Shown here: piece by piece, positions 8,786 through 18,475 of the stretch
Position numbering within the stretch: position 1 is the stretch's first letter
Layout: each line of letters begins with the position of its first letter
Notes under the pieces: model-generated
The model's input: only the letters and a program-made list of their open reading frames with translations
Told to the model about the DNA's origin: nothing
The model's database searches: none
Program-made: the position numbers and the translations under genes
Assembly: GCF_038592905.1 (NCBI RefSeq)
Contig: NZ_CP151943.1
Location: 1,173,501-1,237,500 of the forward strand
Reading direction: 5' to 3'
Length of the DNA: 64,000 bases
Source of the DNA: Neobacillus sp. FSL H8-0543
GTDB taxonomy: Bacteria; Bacillota; Bacilli; Bacillales; Cytobacillaceae

Positions 8786-9304
8786 TTAACCGCCTCCACC
8801 GTTTCCGGCAGCACTTTGTTTACGCTTTATTATTGCATTTATCCCCATCACCATTGCAATTAGTTCCTCATTGGAGATATGACTAGAATAATTACTCAAT
8901 TGATAGGCCGGTGAGGCAAAAAAACCACTTACCTTTTCAAACTTTCCAACCAGATTAGATTGTTCATCGGTAATATCATATTCACGAGAGAAGGCTTCAC
9001 CTTTAATTTGAAAAACTCCACGGCCATAGGCATCGTATTCATATTTTTTGGCTAAAAAGGTCAGTTTCGCTTTTAGAACACCGATCTCCTGTTCATTCGC
9101 ATCATAAATCTGCCACTTATTACTAAAAAAAGGGAACTTACCGCTAACCACTGTCCTTCCATTGGTATCTAGTACATCAATACTGGAAGAAAAAGCACTT
9201 TTTAAATCCAATTCACCAATGTTTTCTTTTAAACTATTATATATTTCCGTCCTACCTGTCGAAAAGAAGTTATCTTTAAAGTAGAGCACTTTTTTATCGC
9301 TCAT
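8786..9304 (-). CDS. LURP-one-related / tubby-like protein (YxjI-type)
   Basis: 172 residues from the ATG that has GGGGGTGG six bases upstream; three ATG codons in a row precede AGC. The pattern of short beta strands (VLYFKDNFFS, YDITDEQSNLVGKF, WQIYDANEQEIGVLKAKL) is that of the LOR/tubby C-terminal-like barrel found in B. subtilis YxjI. No catalytic residues or membrane segments are seen; the tail ends GNGGGG. Family members have no established bacterial function. It stands alone between convergent and same-strand terminators. Confidence 0.7.
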   Translation of the reverse strand: MSDKKVLYFKDNFFSTGRTEIYNSLKENIGELDLKSAFSSSIDVLDTNGRTVVSGKFPFFSNKWQIYDANEQEIGVLKAKLTFLAKKYEYDAYGRGVFQIKGEAFSREYDITDEQSNLVGKFEKVSGFFASPAYQLSNYSSHISNEELIAMVMGINAIIKRKQSAAGNGGGG

Positions 9305-9477
9305 CATCATCCACCCCCGAAGAAGTCCCATTTCTATAAATACGATTTCTACGGGTAAAAAGTTTCATCAGTGGTGGTGTTATTCGTCTTTAAATAGTTC
9401 AAAGTGAAATCTTATGAATTGTGCCACTCCAGTTGATGCCAGTTCATGAATGATTCTTAAACTATTCGAAGCCATAT

Positions 9478-9515
9478 AAAAAAGCAGCTTTATTTTTAGT
9501 AAAGCCGCCTTTTCC
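9478..9515 (-). terminator. Rho-independent terminator of speD
   Basis: On the minus strand GCGGCTTTA pairs with TAAAGCTGC (one G-T pair) followed by six T, about 55 bp past the speD stop. Confidence 0.8.
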
Positions 9516-9568
9516 TCCTTTTGGCAATGATCCGACGACATAGTAGCACGATCATAATAATTGTCATT

Positions 9569-10378
9569 TTATTGGACGATGTTTTTCCCATAGAAGATTT
9601 CATCCATCTCTAGCTTTAATCTCTCAGTGATTTCAATATGCTCGTCAGGATGCAAGGATTCTTTAGTATAGCCAAATAAATAGTTATTTAAGTCAAATTC
9701 CCGTAATTTACATTTCGTATGAAAAATATTTTCTTGATACACATTTACATCAATCATATCAAATAATTCGCCCACATCGTCTGGAATATAGTTTTGAATC
9801 GAACTAATTTCATGATCAATAAATAATTTGTGACCCGTTTTGTCGCGCGTAAAACCACGGACCCGGTAATCAATCGTCATCACATCCGTCTCAAACGAAC
9901 GTATAAGATAATGCAGTGCTTTTAGCGGAGATATCTCACCGCATGTTGATACATCGATATCTGCCCGAAAAGTACTAATCCCCTCATCTGGATGAAATTC
10001 AGGGTATGTATGAACGGTGATATGACTCTTATCTAACTGCATAACAACAGACTCCGGCAATGGCCCAGGTGACTCTTCAAATGATTCTGAAGGAGCATCT
10101 TCCACCGCTCCTTCAGACACCAACATAGTGACACTGGCACCTGCGGGCTCAAAATCTTGGCTTGCAACATTTAATACATGAGCACCAATAATTTCCGATA
10201 CGTGTTTTAATATATTCTGCAATCTTTCTGCACTGTATTCCTCATCAATATACTTTAAGTAGGCTTCTCGTTCTTCCTTATTTCTTGTAAAACAAATATC
10301 ATACATATTAAAACTCAATGATTTGGTCAGGTTATTAAAGCCATGTAATTCAATGTGCTGTTCGTGTGTAAGTTTCAT
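9569..10378 (-). CDS. speD: S-adenosylmethionine decarboxylase proenzyme, long (E. coli-type) form
   Basis: 269 residues. The self-cleavage site is K117-S118 in [16 protein letters not shown]; cleavage turns the serine into the pyruvoyl cofactor. It decarboxylates SAM to give the aminopropyl donor for spermidine. The length and this context match the E. coli-type SpeD (about 264 residues), whereas B. subtilis SpeH/SpeD is about 126 residues. No spermidine synthase gene is adjacent. It is monocistronic, divergent from dps, and ends at a terminator. Confidence 0.9.
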   Translation of the reverse strand: MKLTHEQHIELHGFNNLTKSLSFNMYDICFTRNKEEREAYLKYIDEEYSAERLQNILKHVSEIIGAHVLNVASQDFEPAGASVTMLVSEGAVEDAPSESFEESPGPLPESVVMQLDKSHITVHTYPEFHPDEGISTFRADIDVSTCGEISPLKALHYLIRSFETDVMTIDYRVRGFTRDKTGHKLFIDHEISSIQNYIPDDVGELFDMIDVNVYQENIFHTKCKLREFDLNNYLFGYTKESLHPDEHIEITERLKLEMDEIFYGKNIVQ

Positions 10379-10485
10379 GACTACTCCCCCTTAAACAGGC
10401 TGTAAATATTTTTAGATTACCCCGTTTTGTTCCATGTTAGTTATTTTTGTTTAAAATCACATTAACGAATAAACACTTTCCTTAT

Positions 10486-10500
10486 TTATAATTATTATTA
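10486..10500. promoter_or_regulatory. PerR-box-like operator upstream of dps
   Basis: TTATAATTATTATTA matches the Bacillus PerR consensus TTATAATnATTATAA at all but one of the defined positions. It lies just upstream of the dps -35 element and between the divergent speD and dps genes. PerR control of Dps/MrgA proteins is established in B. subtilis. Confidence 0.65.
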
Positions 10501-10507
10501 TTTAGTA

Positions 10508-10535
10508 TTTACTTTTAAATAGTATGTGTTATAAT
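10508..10535 (+). promoter_or_regulatory. SigA-type promoter of dps
   Basis: TTTACT and TATAAT separated by 16 bp; the -10 ends about 32 bp before the start codon. Confidence 0.55.
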
Positions 10536-10567
10536 TAATTTAGATGATATATTAGGAGGAATGACCA

Positions 10568-11002
10568 ATGACTTTAGAACAAACAATCAATCAACAAATC
10601 GCAAACTGGAATATATTATATACGAAACTGCACCAGTTCCATTGGTACGTAAAAGGTCCGCATTTCTTTACCTTGCATGCTAAATTTGAAGAATTATATG
10701 ATGAGGCAGCAGCAACAATAGACGAATTAGCTGAACAATTATTAACGATTGATGGCAAACCCATTTCAACATTAAAAGAATACCTTCAGTATGCTACCTT
10801 AGAAGAAACATCTGACATGTTAACTGCAGAAGAAATGGTACAAGCACTCATAAATGACTACTCTTTATTAATTTCTGATTTAATAACCGGAAAAGAAGTG
10901 GCCGAACAAAACAATGATGAAGTTACCGGTGATATCTTCTTAGAACTAATTGGCAAACTCAATAAACACAACTGGATGCTAAAATCATTTTTACAAGGAT
11001 AA
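10568..11002 (+). CDS. dps: Dps-family ferritin-like DNA-protection protein
   Basis: 144 residues, normal for Dps/MrgA. The inter-subunit ferroxidase residues have the expected spacing: H25 (HQFHW), H37, D52 and E56. The family forms dodecamers that oxidise ferrous iron with peroxide, store it, and can coat DNA. AGGAGG lies 8 nt before ATG 10568. A PerR-like box upstream suggests induction by peroxide or metal limitation. Monocistronic, with a bidirectional terminator after it. Confidence 0.93.
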   Translation: MTLEQTINQQIANWNILYTKLHQFHWYVKGPHFFTLHAKFEELYDEAAATIDELAEQLLTIDGKPISTLKEYLQYATLEETSDMLTAEEMVQALINDYSLLISDLITGKEVAEQNNDEVTGDIFLELIGKLNKHNWMLKSFLQG

Positions 11003-11008
11003 AATGTT

Positions 11009-11047
11009 AAAAAACGCATGTGGCTACGATTGCCACATGCGTTTTTA
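11009..11047. terminator. Bidirectional terminator between dps and rsuA
   Basis: ACGCATGTGGC pairs perfectly with GCCACATGCGT around 7 nt, flanked by A on the left and T on the right. Confidence 0.93.
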
Positions 11048-11764
11048 CTTCACCTCATAGGTCTTTAGTAATTCTACTTCCTCATCGGTTAATTCGCGAT
11101 ACTCGCCAAGTTCAAGTGTTTCATCCAAAGGTAATGGCCCCATGGAAATCCGCTTAAGATAGACCACTCTTTTACCAACTGCTTCAAACATCCTTTTTAC
11201 TTGATGAAACTTGCCTTCAGTAATCGTTAGTTCAATGTCTGACATGATACCAGATTTTAAAATTTGCAGTTCCCCTGGCTTTGTTTCATAGCCGTCGTCA
11301 AGTGTAACGCCGGCTGCAAATGCCTTAACATCTGCCTCGGTTACTTCTCCCTCAATGACCGCAAAGTAAGTCTTGGGGACATGCTTTTTCGGAGATAGCA
11401 AGCGGTGGGCTAGCTGTCCGTCATTGGTAATAAGTAATAACCCCTCGGTATCCTTATCCAATCTTCCGACAGGAAATGGCTCGTACACCTGATCTCCCAA
11501 TTCCAATAAATCGATGACTGTTTCCTGGGAACTGTCTTCAGTCGCTGATAAAACTTCTTGAGGCTTGTTCATCATTAAATAAATAAATTCTTTGTATTCA
11601 ATGATTTCACCATTTAGCGTAATTGTTTGGCTGTTTGTATCAACATGCTGTTTGGCATCCTTCACGACAGCATCATCAACTTTAACAGCGCCGCTTTTTA
11701 ATAATTGCTTTACTTCCTTACGGCTGCCATAGCCAAGATTGGCTAGCATTTTATCTATTCTCAA
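11045..11764 (-). CDS. ytzG: 16S rRNA pseudouridine synthase, RsuA family (YtzG-like)
   Basis: 239 residues: an S4 RNA-binding domain (about 1-60, RIDKMLANLGYGSRKEV) followed by the pseudouridine synthase domain. The catalytic aspartate is D103 in GRLDKDTEGLLLITNDG. RsuA enzymes modify U516 of 16S rRNA (E. coli numbering); B. subtilis YtzG is the equivalent. It lies 25 bp downstream of the ytgP stop codon on the same strand, so the two are probably co-transcribed. Confidence 0.88.
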   Translation of the reverse strand: MRIDKMLANLGYGSRKEVKQLLKSGAVKVDDAVVKDAKQHVDTNSQTITLNGEIIEYKEFIYLMMNKPQEVLSATEDSSQETVIDLLELGDQVYEPFPVGRLDKDTEGLLLITNDGQLAHRLLSPKKHVPKTYFAVIEGEVTEADVKAFAAGVTLDDGYETKPGELQILKSGIMSDIELTITEGKFHQVKRMFEAVGKRVVYLKRISMGPLPLDETLELGEYRELTDEEVELLKTYEVK

Positions 11765-11789
11765 AGAGAACCTCCTCCTGTTTTACCTA

Positions 11790-13412
11790 TTACACTTTCA
11801 TTTTCAATTTCCGCTTTAATTTATTTACTCTGTCACCAAATAGTTTGTTTACAAGACCTGATTTCAATCCAAGGTAAAAATAGAGGGTTGCTCCAACTCC
11901 TGCGCAAATAATAATGATGAGAATAGATTGAAACGTTGATGCAGGATTTAGAAATAACAACAATAATTGAAGTACTAATTCGGTTGCTACCCACATAAAA
12001 CCAGCAAAAATTACTATCAGTAGGCTTCTTCGCCAAACTAATAGGAACCGGTAATTTGCATACTTTTTTATCACAAATAACTGAATTAATATGGCAGCAA
12101 GATACCCCAATGCTGTTGCATATACTGCACCAGTGGTTTCAAATCTATTGATAAGTGGGATATTTACAGATAATTTTACTAATAATCCCACAAGTAAGCT
12201 TAAAACGGTAAACCGCTGTTCATTGATTCCCTGCAAAATTGCCGCTGTTACTAAATATAATGCAAAAAGAATGGCCACTGGGGCGTAGGCATTTAATACT
12301 TCGGTTCCAAGTGCCTTATGTTCATAAAATACCGTATAGATTGGTTCAGCTAATAGGGAAAGTCCTATTGCTGCCGGCAGGGTTAAAAATAGTAATATTT
12401 GGAAGGCTTGGTTTAACTGTTGATGTAGACTTTTTCGGTCCAAATCAACAAATGCCTTCGTTATACTTGGTACAAGCGCTAATGAAAAACCAGTTGCCAA
12501 TGATACTGGAATGATGACAATTTTATGGGACTCGAAATTCAAGACGGAAAATGCTGCTTTTGCAACAGGCTCATTGTGACCGAGGTCCATCATTGCTCGT
12601 GTAAAGGTAAATTGGTCAATTGCTTGAAACAATGGGCCTGCAATCCCGACAAAAACAAACGGGGCTGCATATACGATGATTTCCTTATAGATTTCTCCAA
12701 GCGACACCTGTACCGTTCCTTTATCTTGTTCAAGAAGCTGGTCAAGGTACGGTTTCCTTTTATACCAATACCAAAGTAAAACGGCTAAGCCACCAATTGC
12801 ACCAATGAAAGCTGCAAAGGTTGCTACACTAACCGCTGTTACAATACTACCATTTAATATTTTAAGTACAATAAAGGCACCTGCAAGTGTAAAGGTGATT
12901 CGGACAATTTGTTCCACGACCTGTGACACGGCAGATGGTCCCATCGATTGATGTCCCTGAAAGAAACCCCTAATTAGACTCATAAACGGAACAACAATTA
13001 GAGCAAAACTTACGGCACGGATAACCGTTGTGATATCCTTTACACTCGATCCGATATCTTCATCATCAGGAAAAACCCACCCTGCCATAACAGGTGCGGA
13101 TAAATAGAGAACTAAAAAGGAGGCAAAACCAGTCAACATCATAATTACTAATCCAGATTTGAACAATTGCCTACCAACAGCATACTCTTCCAGTGCATTA
13201 TATTTTGAAATAAACTTAGAAACAGCTAGCGGTATTCCAGCCGTTGCAATACTAATAAATATCGTATAGGGTATATAGGAATAGGAATACAGTGCTGTCC
13301 CTTCAGACCCTACAATTTGATAAAATGGGATGACATAAAACAAGCCAATAACCTTGGATATAATCGTACCCAAAGTTAAAATAAATGTACCTTGAATTAA
13401 CTTAGACGACAT
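11790..13412 (-). CDS. ytgP: MurJ-type lipid II flippase (YtgP), MOP superfamily
   Basis: 540 residues from ATG 13412 with about 14 membrane segments. The N terminus GTFILTLGTIISKVIGLFYVIPF is the start of the polysaccharide biosynthesis/SpoVB-like branch; B. subtilis YtgP is the MurJ orthologue that flips lipid II. The longer frame from 13463 would add 17 residues, but AGGAAGGG fits ATG 13412 (9 nt) and the first helix then follows at once. Divergent from ytfP; ytzG follows on the same strand. Confidence 0.88.
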   Translation of the reverse strand: MSSKLIQGTFILTLGTIISKVIGLFYVIPFYQIVGSEGTALYSYSYIPYTIFISIATAGIPLAVSKFISKYNALEEYAVGRQLFKSGLVIMMLTGFASFLVLYLSAPVMAGWVFPDDEDIGSSVKDITTVIRAVSFALIVVPFMSLIRGFFQGHQSMGPSAVSQVVEQIVRITFTLAGAFIVLKILNGSIVTAVSVATFAAFIGAIGGLAVLLWYWYKRKPYLDQLLEQDKGTVQVSLGEIYKEIIVYAAPFVFVGIAGPLFQAIDQFTFTRAMMDLGHNEPVAKAAFSVLNFESHKIVIIPVSLATGFSLALVPSITKAFVDLDRKSLHQQLNQAFQILLFLTLPAAIGLSLLAEPIYTVFYEHKALGTEVLNAYAPVAILFALYLVTAAILQGINEQRFTVLSLLVGLLVKLSVNIPLINRFETTGAVYATALGYLAAILIQLFVIKKYANYRFLLVWRRSLLIVIFAGFMWVATELVLQLLLLFLNPASTFQSILIIIICAGVGATLYFYLGLKSGLVNKLFGDRVNKLKRKLKMKV

Positions 13413-13658
13413 AACTTCGAATCCCTTCCTAGTGAAGAAAAAGTACAGTGAGCAAGATATCAACGATTATTCGACGATTTTTGCACACTATTAGTAGTTT
13501 ACATCTCTTTCGGTTGTGATGCTACTAACAAATAGGTTAAATTTAATAATATCTGTTGACATTTTGTTCTCTTTTTTAATAAGAGTGGTTATGTTTATAA
13601 TAAATAGTTATGCAAACAGTTTACCAAGTAAATGAAAATACATAAAGTTGGTGGAAGT

Positions 13659-14939
13659 ATGGATTATGATGTAATCGTTATTGGTGGCGGACCCTCTGGC
13701 TTAATGGCGGCGATTGCTGCTGGTGAAAAAGGCGCGAAGGTTTTATTGATTGATAAAGGGGATAAGCTTGGCAGAAAGCTCGCCATTTCTGGAGGCGGCC
13801 GCTGTAATGTGACAAATCGGCTCCCTGTAGAGGAAATTATTAAGCACTTGCCTGGTAACGGGAAGTTTTTATATAGTGCCTTTTCGATTTTTAGTAATGA
13901 AGATATTATCAAGTTCTTTGAAAAGCTAGGGATCGAATTAAAGGAAGAGGATCATGGACGGATGTTTCCGGTATCCAATAAAGCACAATCCGTTGTCGAT
14001 GCACTATTGGATCGATTAGAAAAACTCAACGTGCGGATCTTCAAAAACTGTTCAGTAGCTGACATTCACTATAAAGACGGTCATATTTCTGAGATATTGC
14101 TTAAAGACGGGACAAGCATCACTGCCAAATCTATTGTTATTGCTGTCGGCGGTAAATCAGTTCCCCATACCGGTTCAACTGGTGATGGCTATGCCTGGGC
14201 AAAAAAAGCTGGTCATACGATTACGGAGCTATTTCCTACGGAGGTGCCTGTCACCTCAAACGAACCATTTATTAAGAATAAATCACTGCAGGGTCTTTCG
14301 CTAAGGGATATTGATTTAAGTGTACTGAATCCTAAAGGAAAACCAATCATTGCTCACCGAATGGATATGATTTTTACCCATTTTGGTTTGAGTGGACCTG
14401 CTGTCCTGAGATGCAGTCAGTTTGTCGTTAAAGCGCTGAAGAAGTATAAGCTGAACGAAGTAACGATGAGCCTTGATGTTCTCCCTGATAAAAAGGAAGA
14501 AGAAATTTTTCAAGAAGTTATTAATCTCGTGAAAAAGAGTGAACCTAAGAAAAGTATTAAAAACACATTAAAAGGGTTCGTCCCTGAACGATATCTTTTG
14601 TTTCTTTTTGAACAAAACGAAATTGACCCTTCTGAGCAAGGTGCAACGATTTCAAATGAAAAAATCCGCAGCTTCGCAAAAAGCTGTAAACAATTTCATA
14701 TTAAAGTAAATGGTACGCTACCATTGGAAAAAGCATTTGTAACTGGTGGCGGCGTGTCTGTTAAAGAAATTGAACCGCAAACAATGGCATCGAAAGTTAT
14801 GAATGGCTTATATTTCTGCGGTGAAATCCTTGATGTCCATGGATACACGGGCGGATATAACATCACGTCAGCTTTAGTTACCGGCAGGCTCGCAGGAACA
14901 AACGCAGCACTTTCTGCAAATAAAAGTTATCAGTCCTGA
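13659..14939 (+). CDS. ytfP: HI0933-family FAD-dependent oxidoreductase (YtfP-like)
   Basis: 426 residues. The N terminus carries a [10 protein letters not shown] dinucleotide-binding motif, then [20 protein letters not shown] (about 37-56), which is diagnostic of the HI0933/YhiN flavoprotein family, and a C-terminal [18 protein letters not shown] contact. The physiological substrate of this family is unknown. ATG 13659 has GGTGGAAG just upstream; the frame from 13632 lacks a site. Stands alone between ytgP (divergent) and cse60 (convergent). A GTCCTGAT/ATCAGGAC hairpin overlaps its stop codon. Confidence 0.87.
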   Translation: MDYDVIVIGGGPSGLMAAIAAGEKGAKVLLIDKGDKLGRKLAISGGGRCNVTNRLPVEEIIKHLPGNGKFLYSAFSIFSNEDIIKFFEKLGIELKEEDHGRMFPVSNKAQSVVDALLDRLEKLNVRIFKNCSVADIHYKDGHISEILLKDGTSITAKSIVIAVGGKSVPHTGSTGDGYAWAKKAGHTITELFPTEVPVTSNEPFIKNKSLQGLSLRDIDLSVLNPKGKPIIAHRMDMIFTHFGLSGPAVLRCSQFVVKALKKYKLNEVTMSLDVLPDKKEEEIFQEVINLVKKSEPKKSIKNTLKGFVPERYLLFLFEQNEIDPSEQGATISNEKIRSFAKSCKQFHIKVNGTLPLEKAFVTGGGVSVKEIEPQTMASKVMNGLYFCGEILDVHGYTGGYNITSALVTGRLAGTNAALSANKSYQS

Positions 14940-14946
14940 TTTTATA

Positions 14947-15132
14947 TCAGGACCGATATATGATCATGGCTGAGAAACAATAGATTTGTTCCTCGTCTTC
15001 ATCTTCTGTTATTGCAGCGACATTATACTTTATATCCAGCAGTTTCTGTTCTTCCAGACCTTTTAAAAAACGGTTCATTTCTTTTTCTAAATCCTTCTCA
15101 TGCTCGCGATCAAACAGTTTGACCTGTATCAT
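14947..15132 (-). CDS. cse60: Small acidic sporulation protein, Cse60 family
   Basis: 61 residues starting MIQVKLFDREHEKDL, rich in E/D and K, with the tail FSAMIIYRS. It matches the Cse60 family, a 60-residue SigE-dependent acidic protein of B. subtilis with no known biochemical role. The frame extends upstream to 15261 without a site, whereas ATG 15132 has GGGAGAGAGGG at about 4-5 nt, so the shorter protein is annotated. No partner genes. Confidence 0.75.
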   Translation of the reverse strand: MIQVKLFDREHEKDLEKEMNRFLKGLEEQKLLDIKYNVAAITEDEDEEQIYCFSAMIIYRS

Positions 15133-15202
15133 TGGACCCTCTCTCCCTTGCTTTTTTTTACTAGTATCTCCACATTTTCTGAAAATTAAAAATAAAATAT
15201 AT

Positions 15203-15237
15203 AAAAAAAGGCGATTCCACTGCGGAATCGCCTTTTT
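15203..15237. terminator. Terminator after ytwF (bidirectional shape)
   Basis: GGCGATTCC pairs with GGAATCGCC around 5 nt, with A7 on the left and T5 on the right; serves the minus-strand ytwF. Confidence 0.9.
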
Positions 15238-15239
15238 GC

Positions 15240-15545
15240 TTATTTCTTTTCTCCTGTCCAATCTAACATACCACCAATCATATTGCGGACCTTATAGCCT
15301 TGGTCTTGGAGGTAGTGACAAACATTCCCGCTGCGTGCGCTCGAGCGGCAAATAAAGATATATTCTTTTTCCTTATCGAAGTAATCCAAATTCGCTGGAA
15401 TCTCCATCATGCGAATATGTTTGGCTCCGGGAATCATTCCCTGCGCAACCTCTTCGTCTTCCCTTACATCAACCAACTCAAGTTTTTCCCCTTTCTCAAG
15501 CTTTTTTTGTAACTCCTCTGGTGTAATAATCTGTATTTCTTCCAT
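15240..15545 (-). CDS. ytwF: Single-domain rhodanese-like protein (YtwF)
   Basis: 101 residues. The rhodanese active-site loop is ICRSSARSG with cysteine C66; LVDVRED (24-30) and the final GGMLDWTG are typical. Such proteins carry persulfide sulfur or act as thiosulfate sulfurtransferases. No fused domain. It lies about 55 bp downstream of leuS on the same strand and could be read through from it, but no site proves that. Confidence 0.88.
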   Translation of the reverse strand: MEEIQIITPEELQKKLEKGEKLELVDVREDEEVAQGMIPGAKHIRMMEIPANLDYFDKEKEYIFICRSSARSGNVCHYLQDQGYKVRNMIGGMLDWTGEKK

Positions 15546-15601
15546 CCTGCCACCCCTTCGAAAAAATCCCCCCTAAAGAATAGGGAGGATGTTTAATTGT
15601 T

Positions 15602-18019
15602 TTAATTTGCTACGATATTGACTAGCTTACCTGGAACCGTAATGACTTTACGTACCGTTTTGCCTTCGATTTGTTCTTTCACGGTCACGTCGTCCATTGC
15701 TATTCCTTCTAGGGCTTCCTTGGTTGCATCTGTTGGCACCATTAGCTTAGCCTTGACCTTTCCATTAACCTGGATGACTATTTCGACCACTTCATCGACT
15801 AGCTTCGCTTCATCATATGCTGGCCAAGATTCATAAGATATTGTGCCACTATAGCCTAGTTTTTCCCAAAGTTCTTCAGCAATATGAGGACAAATAGGTG
15901 CAAGCATTTTTACGAATCCCTCGATATAATCCTTCGGAAGCACTGTCGCTTTGTATGCTTCATTAATAAATACCATCATTTGTGAAATAGCAGTATTAAA
16001 ACGCAGACCTTCGTAGTCCTCCGTAACCTTTTTCACTGTTTGATGATAAACCTTTTCTAGATTTGATACAGCTTCAGTTGATTGGACCTTTGGAGAAATT
16101 TCTCCATTTTCTTCAACTAACAAACGCCAAATACGATCTAAGAAGCGACGTGATCCATCCAATCCATTCGTCGACCAAGCAATCGATGCATCAAGCGGTC
16201 CCATAAACATTTCGTACAACCTTAACGTATCCGCACCATGGCTGTTTACAATATCATCCGGGTTAACGACATTCCCTTTAGACTTGCTCATCTTTTCATT
16301 GCCTTCACCCAAAATCATTCCTTGGTTAAAAAGCTTTTGGAAGGGCTCTTTTGTTGATACTACTCCAATATCATATAAAAATTTATGCCAGAAGCGTGCG
16401 TAAAGTAAGTGAAGTACTGCATGCTCTGCTCCGCCAATATAGATATCCACCGGAAGCCAATGGTTTAGTTTTTCCTTTGATGCAAGTGCTTGATCATTTT
16501 TCGGATCAATATAACGCAAATAATACCAACAGCTGCCCGCCCATTGAGGCATAGTATTCGTTTCCCGTCTACCCTTTTTACCAGTAACTGGGTCAACTAC
16601 ATTTACCCAGTCTGTTATTAAAGCAAGAGGTGATTCTCCTGTACCTGATGGTTTAATTTCCTTTGTTACAGGCAGTGTCAATGGTAGCTCATCTTCTGGT
16701 ACAGCTGTCATTGTTCCATCTTCCCAATGGATTATTGGAATCGGCTCACCCCAATAACGTTGACGGCTGAATAGCCAATCACGAAGACGGAAGGTTACTT
16801 TCTTTGTACCAATATTTTTCTCTTCTAGCCAAGCAATCATTTTTTGAATGGCTTCTGTTTTATCTAATCCATTTAAGAAGTCAGAGTTGATATGTTCTCC
16901 GTCACCAGTATAAGCCTCTTTCTCAATATCTCCGCCAGCAACAACTGCCTTTATCGGTAGACCAAATTCCTTTGCGAATTCATAGTCACGCTCATCATGT
17001 GCTGGAACAGCCATAATGGCACCAGTACCGTAGCTTACTAATACATAATCAGCAATCCAGATTGGCATTTTTTCGCCATTTGCCGGATTGATCGCATAAG
17101 CACCAGTAAACACACCCGTTTTCTCTTTCGCAAGATCTGTACGCTCAAGATCGCTCTTTGTTTTTACTTTATCTAAATAGGCCTCAACTGCTTGACGTTG
17201 TTCGGCTGTAGTAATTTTATCTACAAATGAATGCTCTGGAGCTAGCACTGCATATGTTGCACCAAATAGGGTATCGGGACGAGTTGTGAATACCGTGAAT
17301 GTTTCATCATGTCCTTCAATATTGAAAGTTACTTCGGCACCTTCTGATCGACCAATCCAGTTGCGTTGCATTTCTTTCAGACTTTCCGGCCAATCAAGTT
17401 CCTCAAGGTCTTCAAGTAGCCTGTCACCATAAGCAGTAATTTTTAACATCCATTGCTTCATTGGGCGGCGCTCAACCGGATGGCCACCGCGCTCACTTTT
17501 CCCATCAATGACTTCTTCATTTGCCAAAACAGTCCCAAGTGCGGGACACCAATTGACTGCGACTTCATCAATATAGGCAAGGCCTTTTTCAAATAGCTGT
17601 AAGAAAATCCATTGTGTCCATTTATAATATTCAGGATCTGTCGTGTTTACTTCACGGTCCCAATCATAGGAAAAGCCTAGTGCTTTAATTTGTCTACGAA
17701 AGGTATTAATATTCTGTTCAGTAAATTCTGCCGGGTCGTTACCAGTATCCAATGCATATTGCTCTGCCGGTAGACCAAAGGCATCCCAGCCCATTGGATG
17801 AAGCACATTATAGCCCTGCATCCGCTTTAAACGTGAAAGTATATCTGTTGCTGTATAACCTTCAGGGTGTCCTACATGGAGTCCAGCCCCAGAAGGATAA
17901 GGGAACATATCCAAAGCGTAGAATTTACGTTTATCGTATTCCTCGCTCGTTTTAAATGTCTTTTCCTCTTCCCAAGTCTTTTGCCACTTCTTCTCGATAT
18001 GCTGATGGTTGAAACTCAT
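15602..18019 (-). CDS. leuS: Leucyl-tRNA synthetase
   Basis: 805 residues, full length. The HIGH-type motif is in [15 protein letters not shown] (about 40-54) and KMSKS is at 576-580; the editing domain lies between ([19 protein letters not shown]). It charges tRNA-Leu. GGAGG precedes ATG 18019. The gene sits behind a complete leucine T-box leader, so it is induced when uncharged tRNA-Leu accumulates. Confidence 0.98.
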   Translation of the reverse strand: MSFNHQHIEKKWQKTWEEEKTFKTSEEYDKRKFYALDMFPYPSGAGLHVGHPEGYTATDILSRLKRMQGYNVLHPMGWDAFGLPAEQYALDTGNDPAEFTEQNINTFRRQIKALGFSYDWDREVNTTDPEYYKWTQWIFLQLFEKGLAYIDEVAVNWCPALGTVLANEEVIDGKSERGGHPVERRPMKQWMLKITAYGDRLLEDLEELDWPESLKEMQRNWIGRSEGAEVTFNIEGHDETFTVFTTRPDTLFGATYAVLAPEHSFVDKITTAEQRQAVEAYLDKVKTKSDLERTDLAKEKTGVFTGAYAINPANGEKMPIWIADYVLVSYGTGAIMAVPAHDERDYEFAKEFGLPIKAVVAGGDIEKEAYTGDGEHINSDFLNGLDKTEAIQKMIAWLEEKNIGTKKVTFRLRDWLFSRQRYWGEPIPIIHWEDGTMTAVPEDELPLTLPVTKEIKPSGTGESPLALITDWVNVVDPVTGKKGRRETNTMPQWAGSCWYYLRYIDPKNDQALASKEKLNHWLPVDIYIGGAEHAVLHLLYARFWHKFLYDIGVVSTKEPFQKLFNQGMILGEGNEKMSKSKGNVVNPDDIVNSHGADTLRLYEMFMGPLDASIAWSTNGLDGSRRFLDRIWRLLVEENGEISPKVQSTEAVSNLEKVYHQTVKKVTEDYEGLRFNTAISQMMVFINEAYKATVLPKDYIEGFVKMLAPICPHIAEELWEKLGYSGTISYESWPAYDEAKLVDEVVEIVIQVNGKVKAKLMVPTDATKEALEGIAMDDVTVKEQIEGKTVRKVITVPGKLVNIVAN

Positions 18020-18029
18020 AATATTTTCC

Positions 18030-18290
18030 TCCTAAAAAAAATAAAAAACCCCTCATCCCAAAAAAGGGACGAGAGGATTGTATGTATCTTCCCGCGGTAC
18101 CACCCACATTAGTGTTGTAAACACTCGCTTCATTCATCCTTAACGCGGAATACGGCAAACATTACTATAACTTTCACGTTTGCAACTCATAGGCGAGTTC
18201 ATGATGTACCCGATTGACTTGCACCAGCCGTCAATTCTCTATAGTCAGGTATAAATCACTACTACTCCTAATCAAAGTCATTCATTATTA
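18030..18290 (-). promoter_or_regulatory. Leucine T-box leader of leuS
   Basis: On the minus strand the leader holds the stem I specifier CTC (18195-18197, in GAACTC), the T-box core TGGGTGGTACCGCG (18093-18106) that reads the tRNA acceptor end, and a terminator (CCTCTCGTCCC against GGGATGAGGGG, then T6; 18043-18077). CTC is a leucine codon, in agreement with the downstream gene. Uncharged tRNA-Leu(GAG) should stabilise the antiterminator. Confidence 0.95.
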
Positions 18291-18302
18291 AGTATTACGG
18301 TT

Positions 18303-18331
18303 ATTGTATTAAATTTACCAACAATATGCAA
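18303..18331 (-). promoter_or_regulatory. SigA promoter of the leuS leader
   Basis: TTGCAT and TACAAT with a 17-bp spacer, just upstream of the T-box leader. Confidence 0.8.
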
Positions 18332-18387
18332 GTAGGGATTAAGCCTAAATCCAGTTTAACCGTATCAACATCAATTTAAACCAAATA

Positions 18388-18475
18388 GACAGTGAGCGAA
18401 AAGCCCACTGTCCTCTCCAGGTGGACAGTGTCCACGGGTGGTGCCTGTCACCGTGTCACTTTATTGTGACACGGT
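18388..18475. repeat. Cluster of nested palindromes at the 3' end of the MFS gene
   Basis: CACTGTCC/GGACAGTG, GTGGACA/TGTCCAC, GGTG-CCTGT-CACC and ACCGTGTCAC/GTGACACGGT follow one another. The last palindrome (18450-18475) contains the stop codon of the MFS gene in its loop. It resembles a small repetitive extragenic palindrome and may serve as a transcript end, but there is no T tract. Confidence 0.55.

Noticed and set aside
12239..12779. Plus-strand frames opposite ytgP
   Set aside because: Shadows of the membrane-protein gene on the other strand; no sites, no family likeness.
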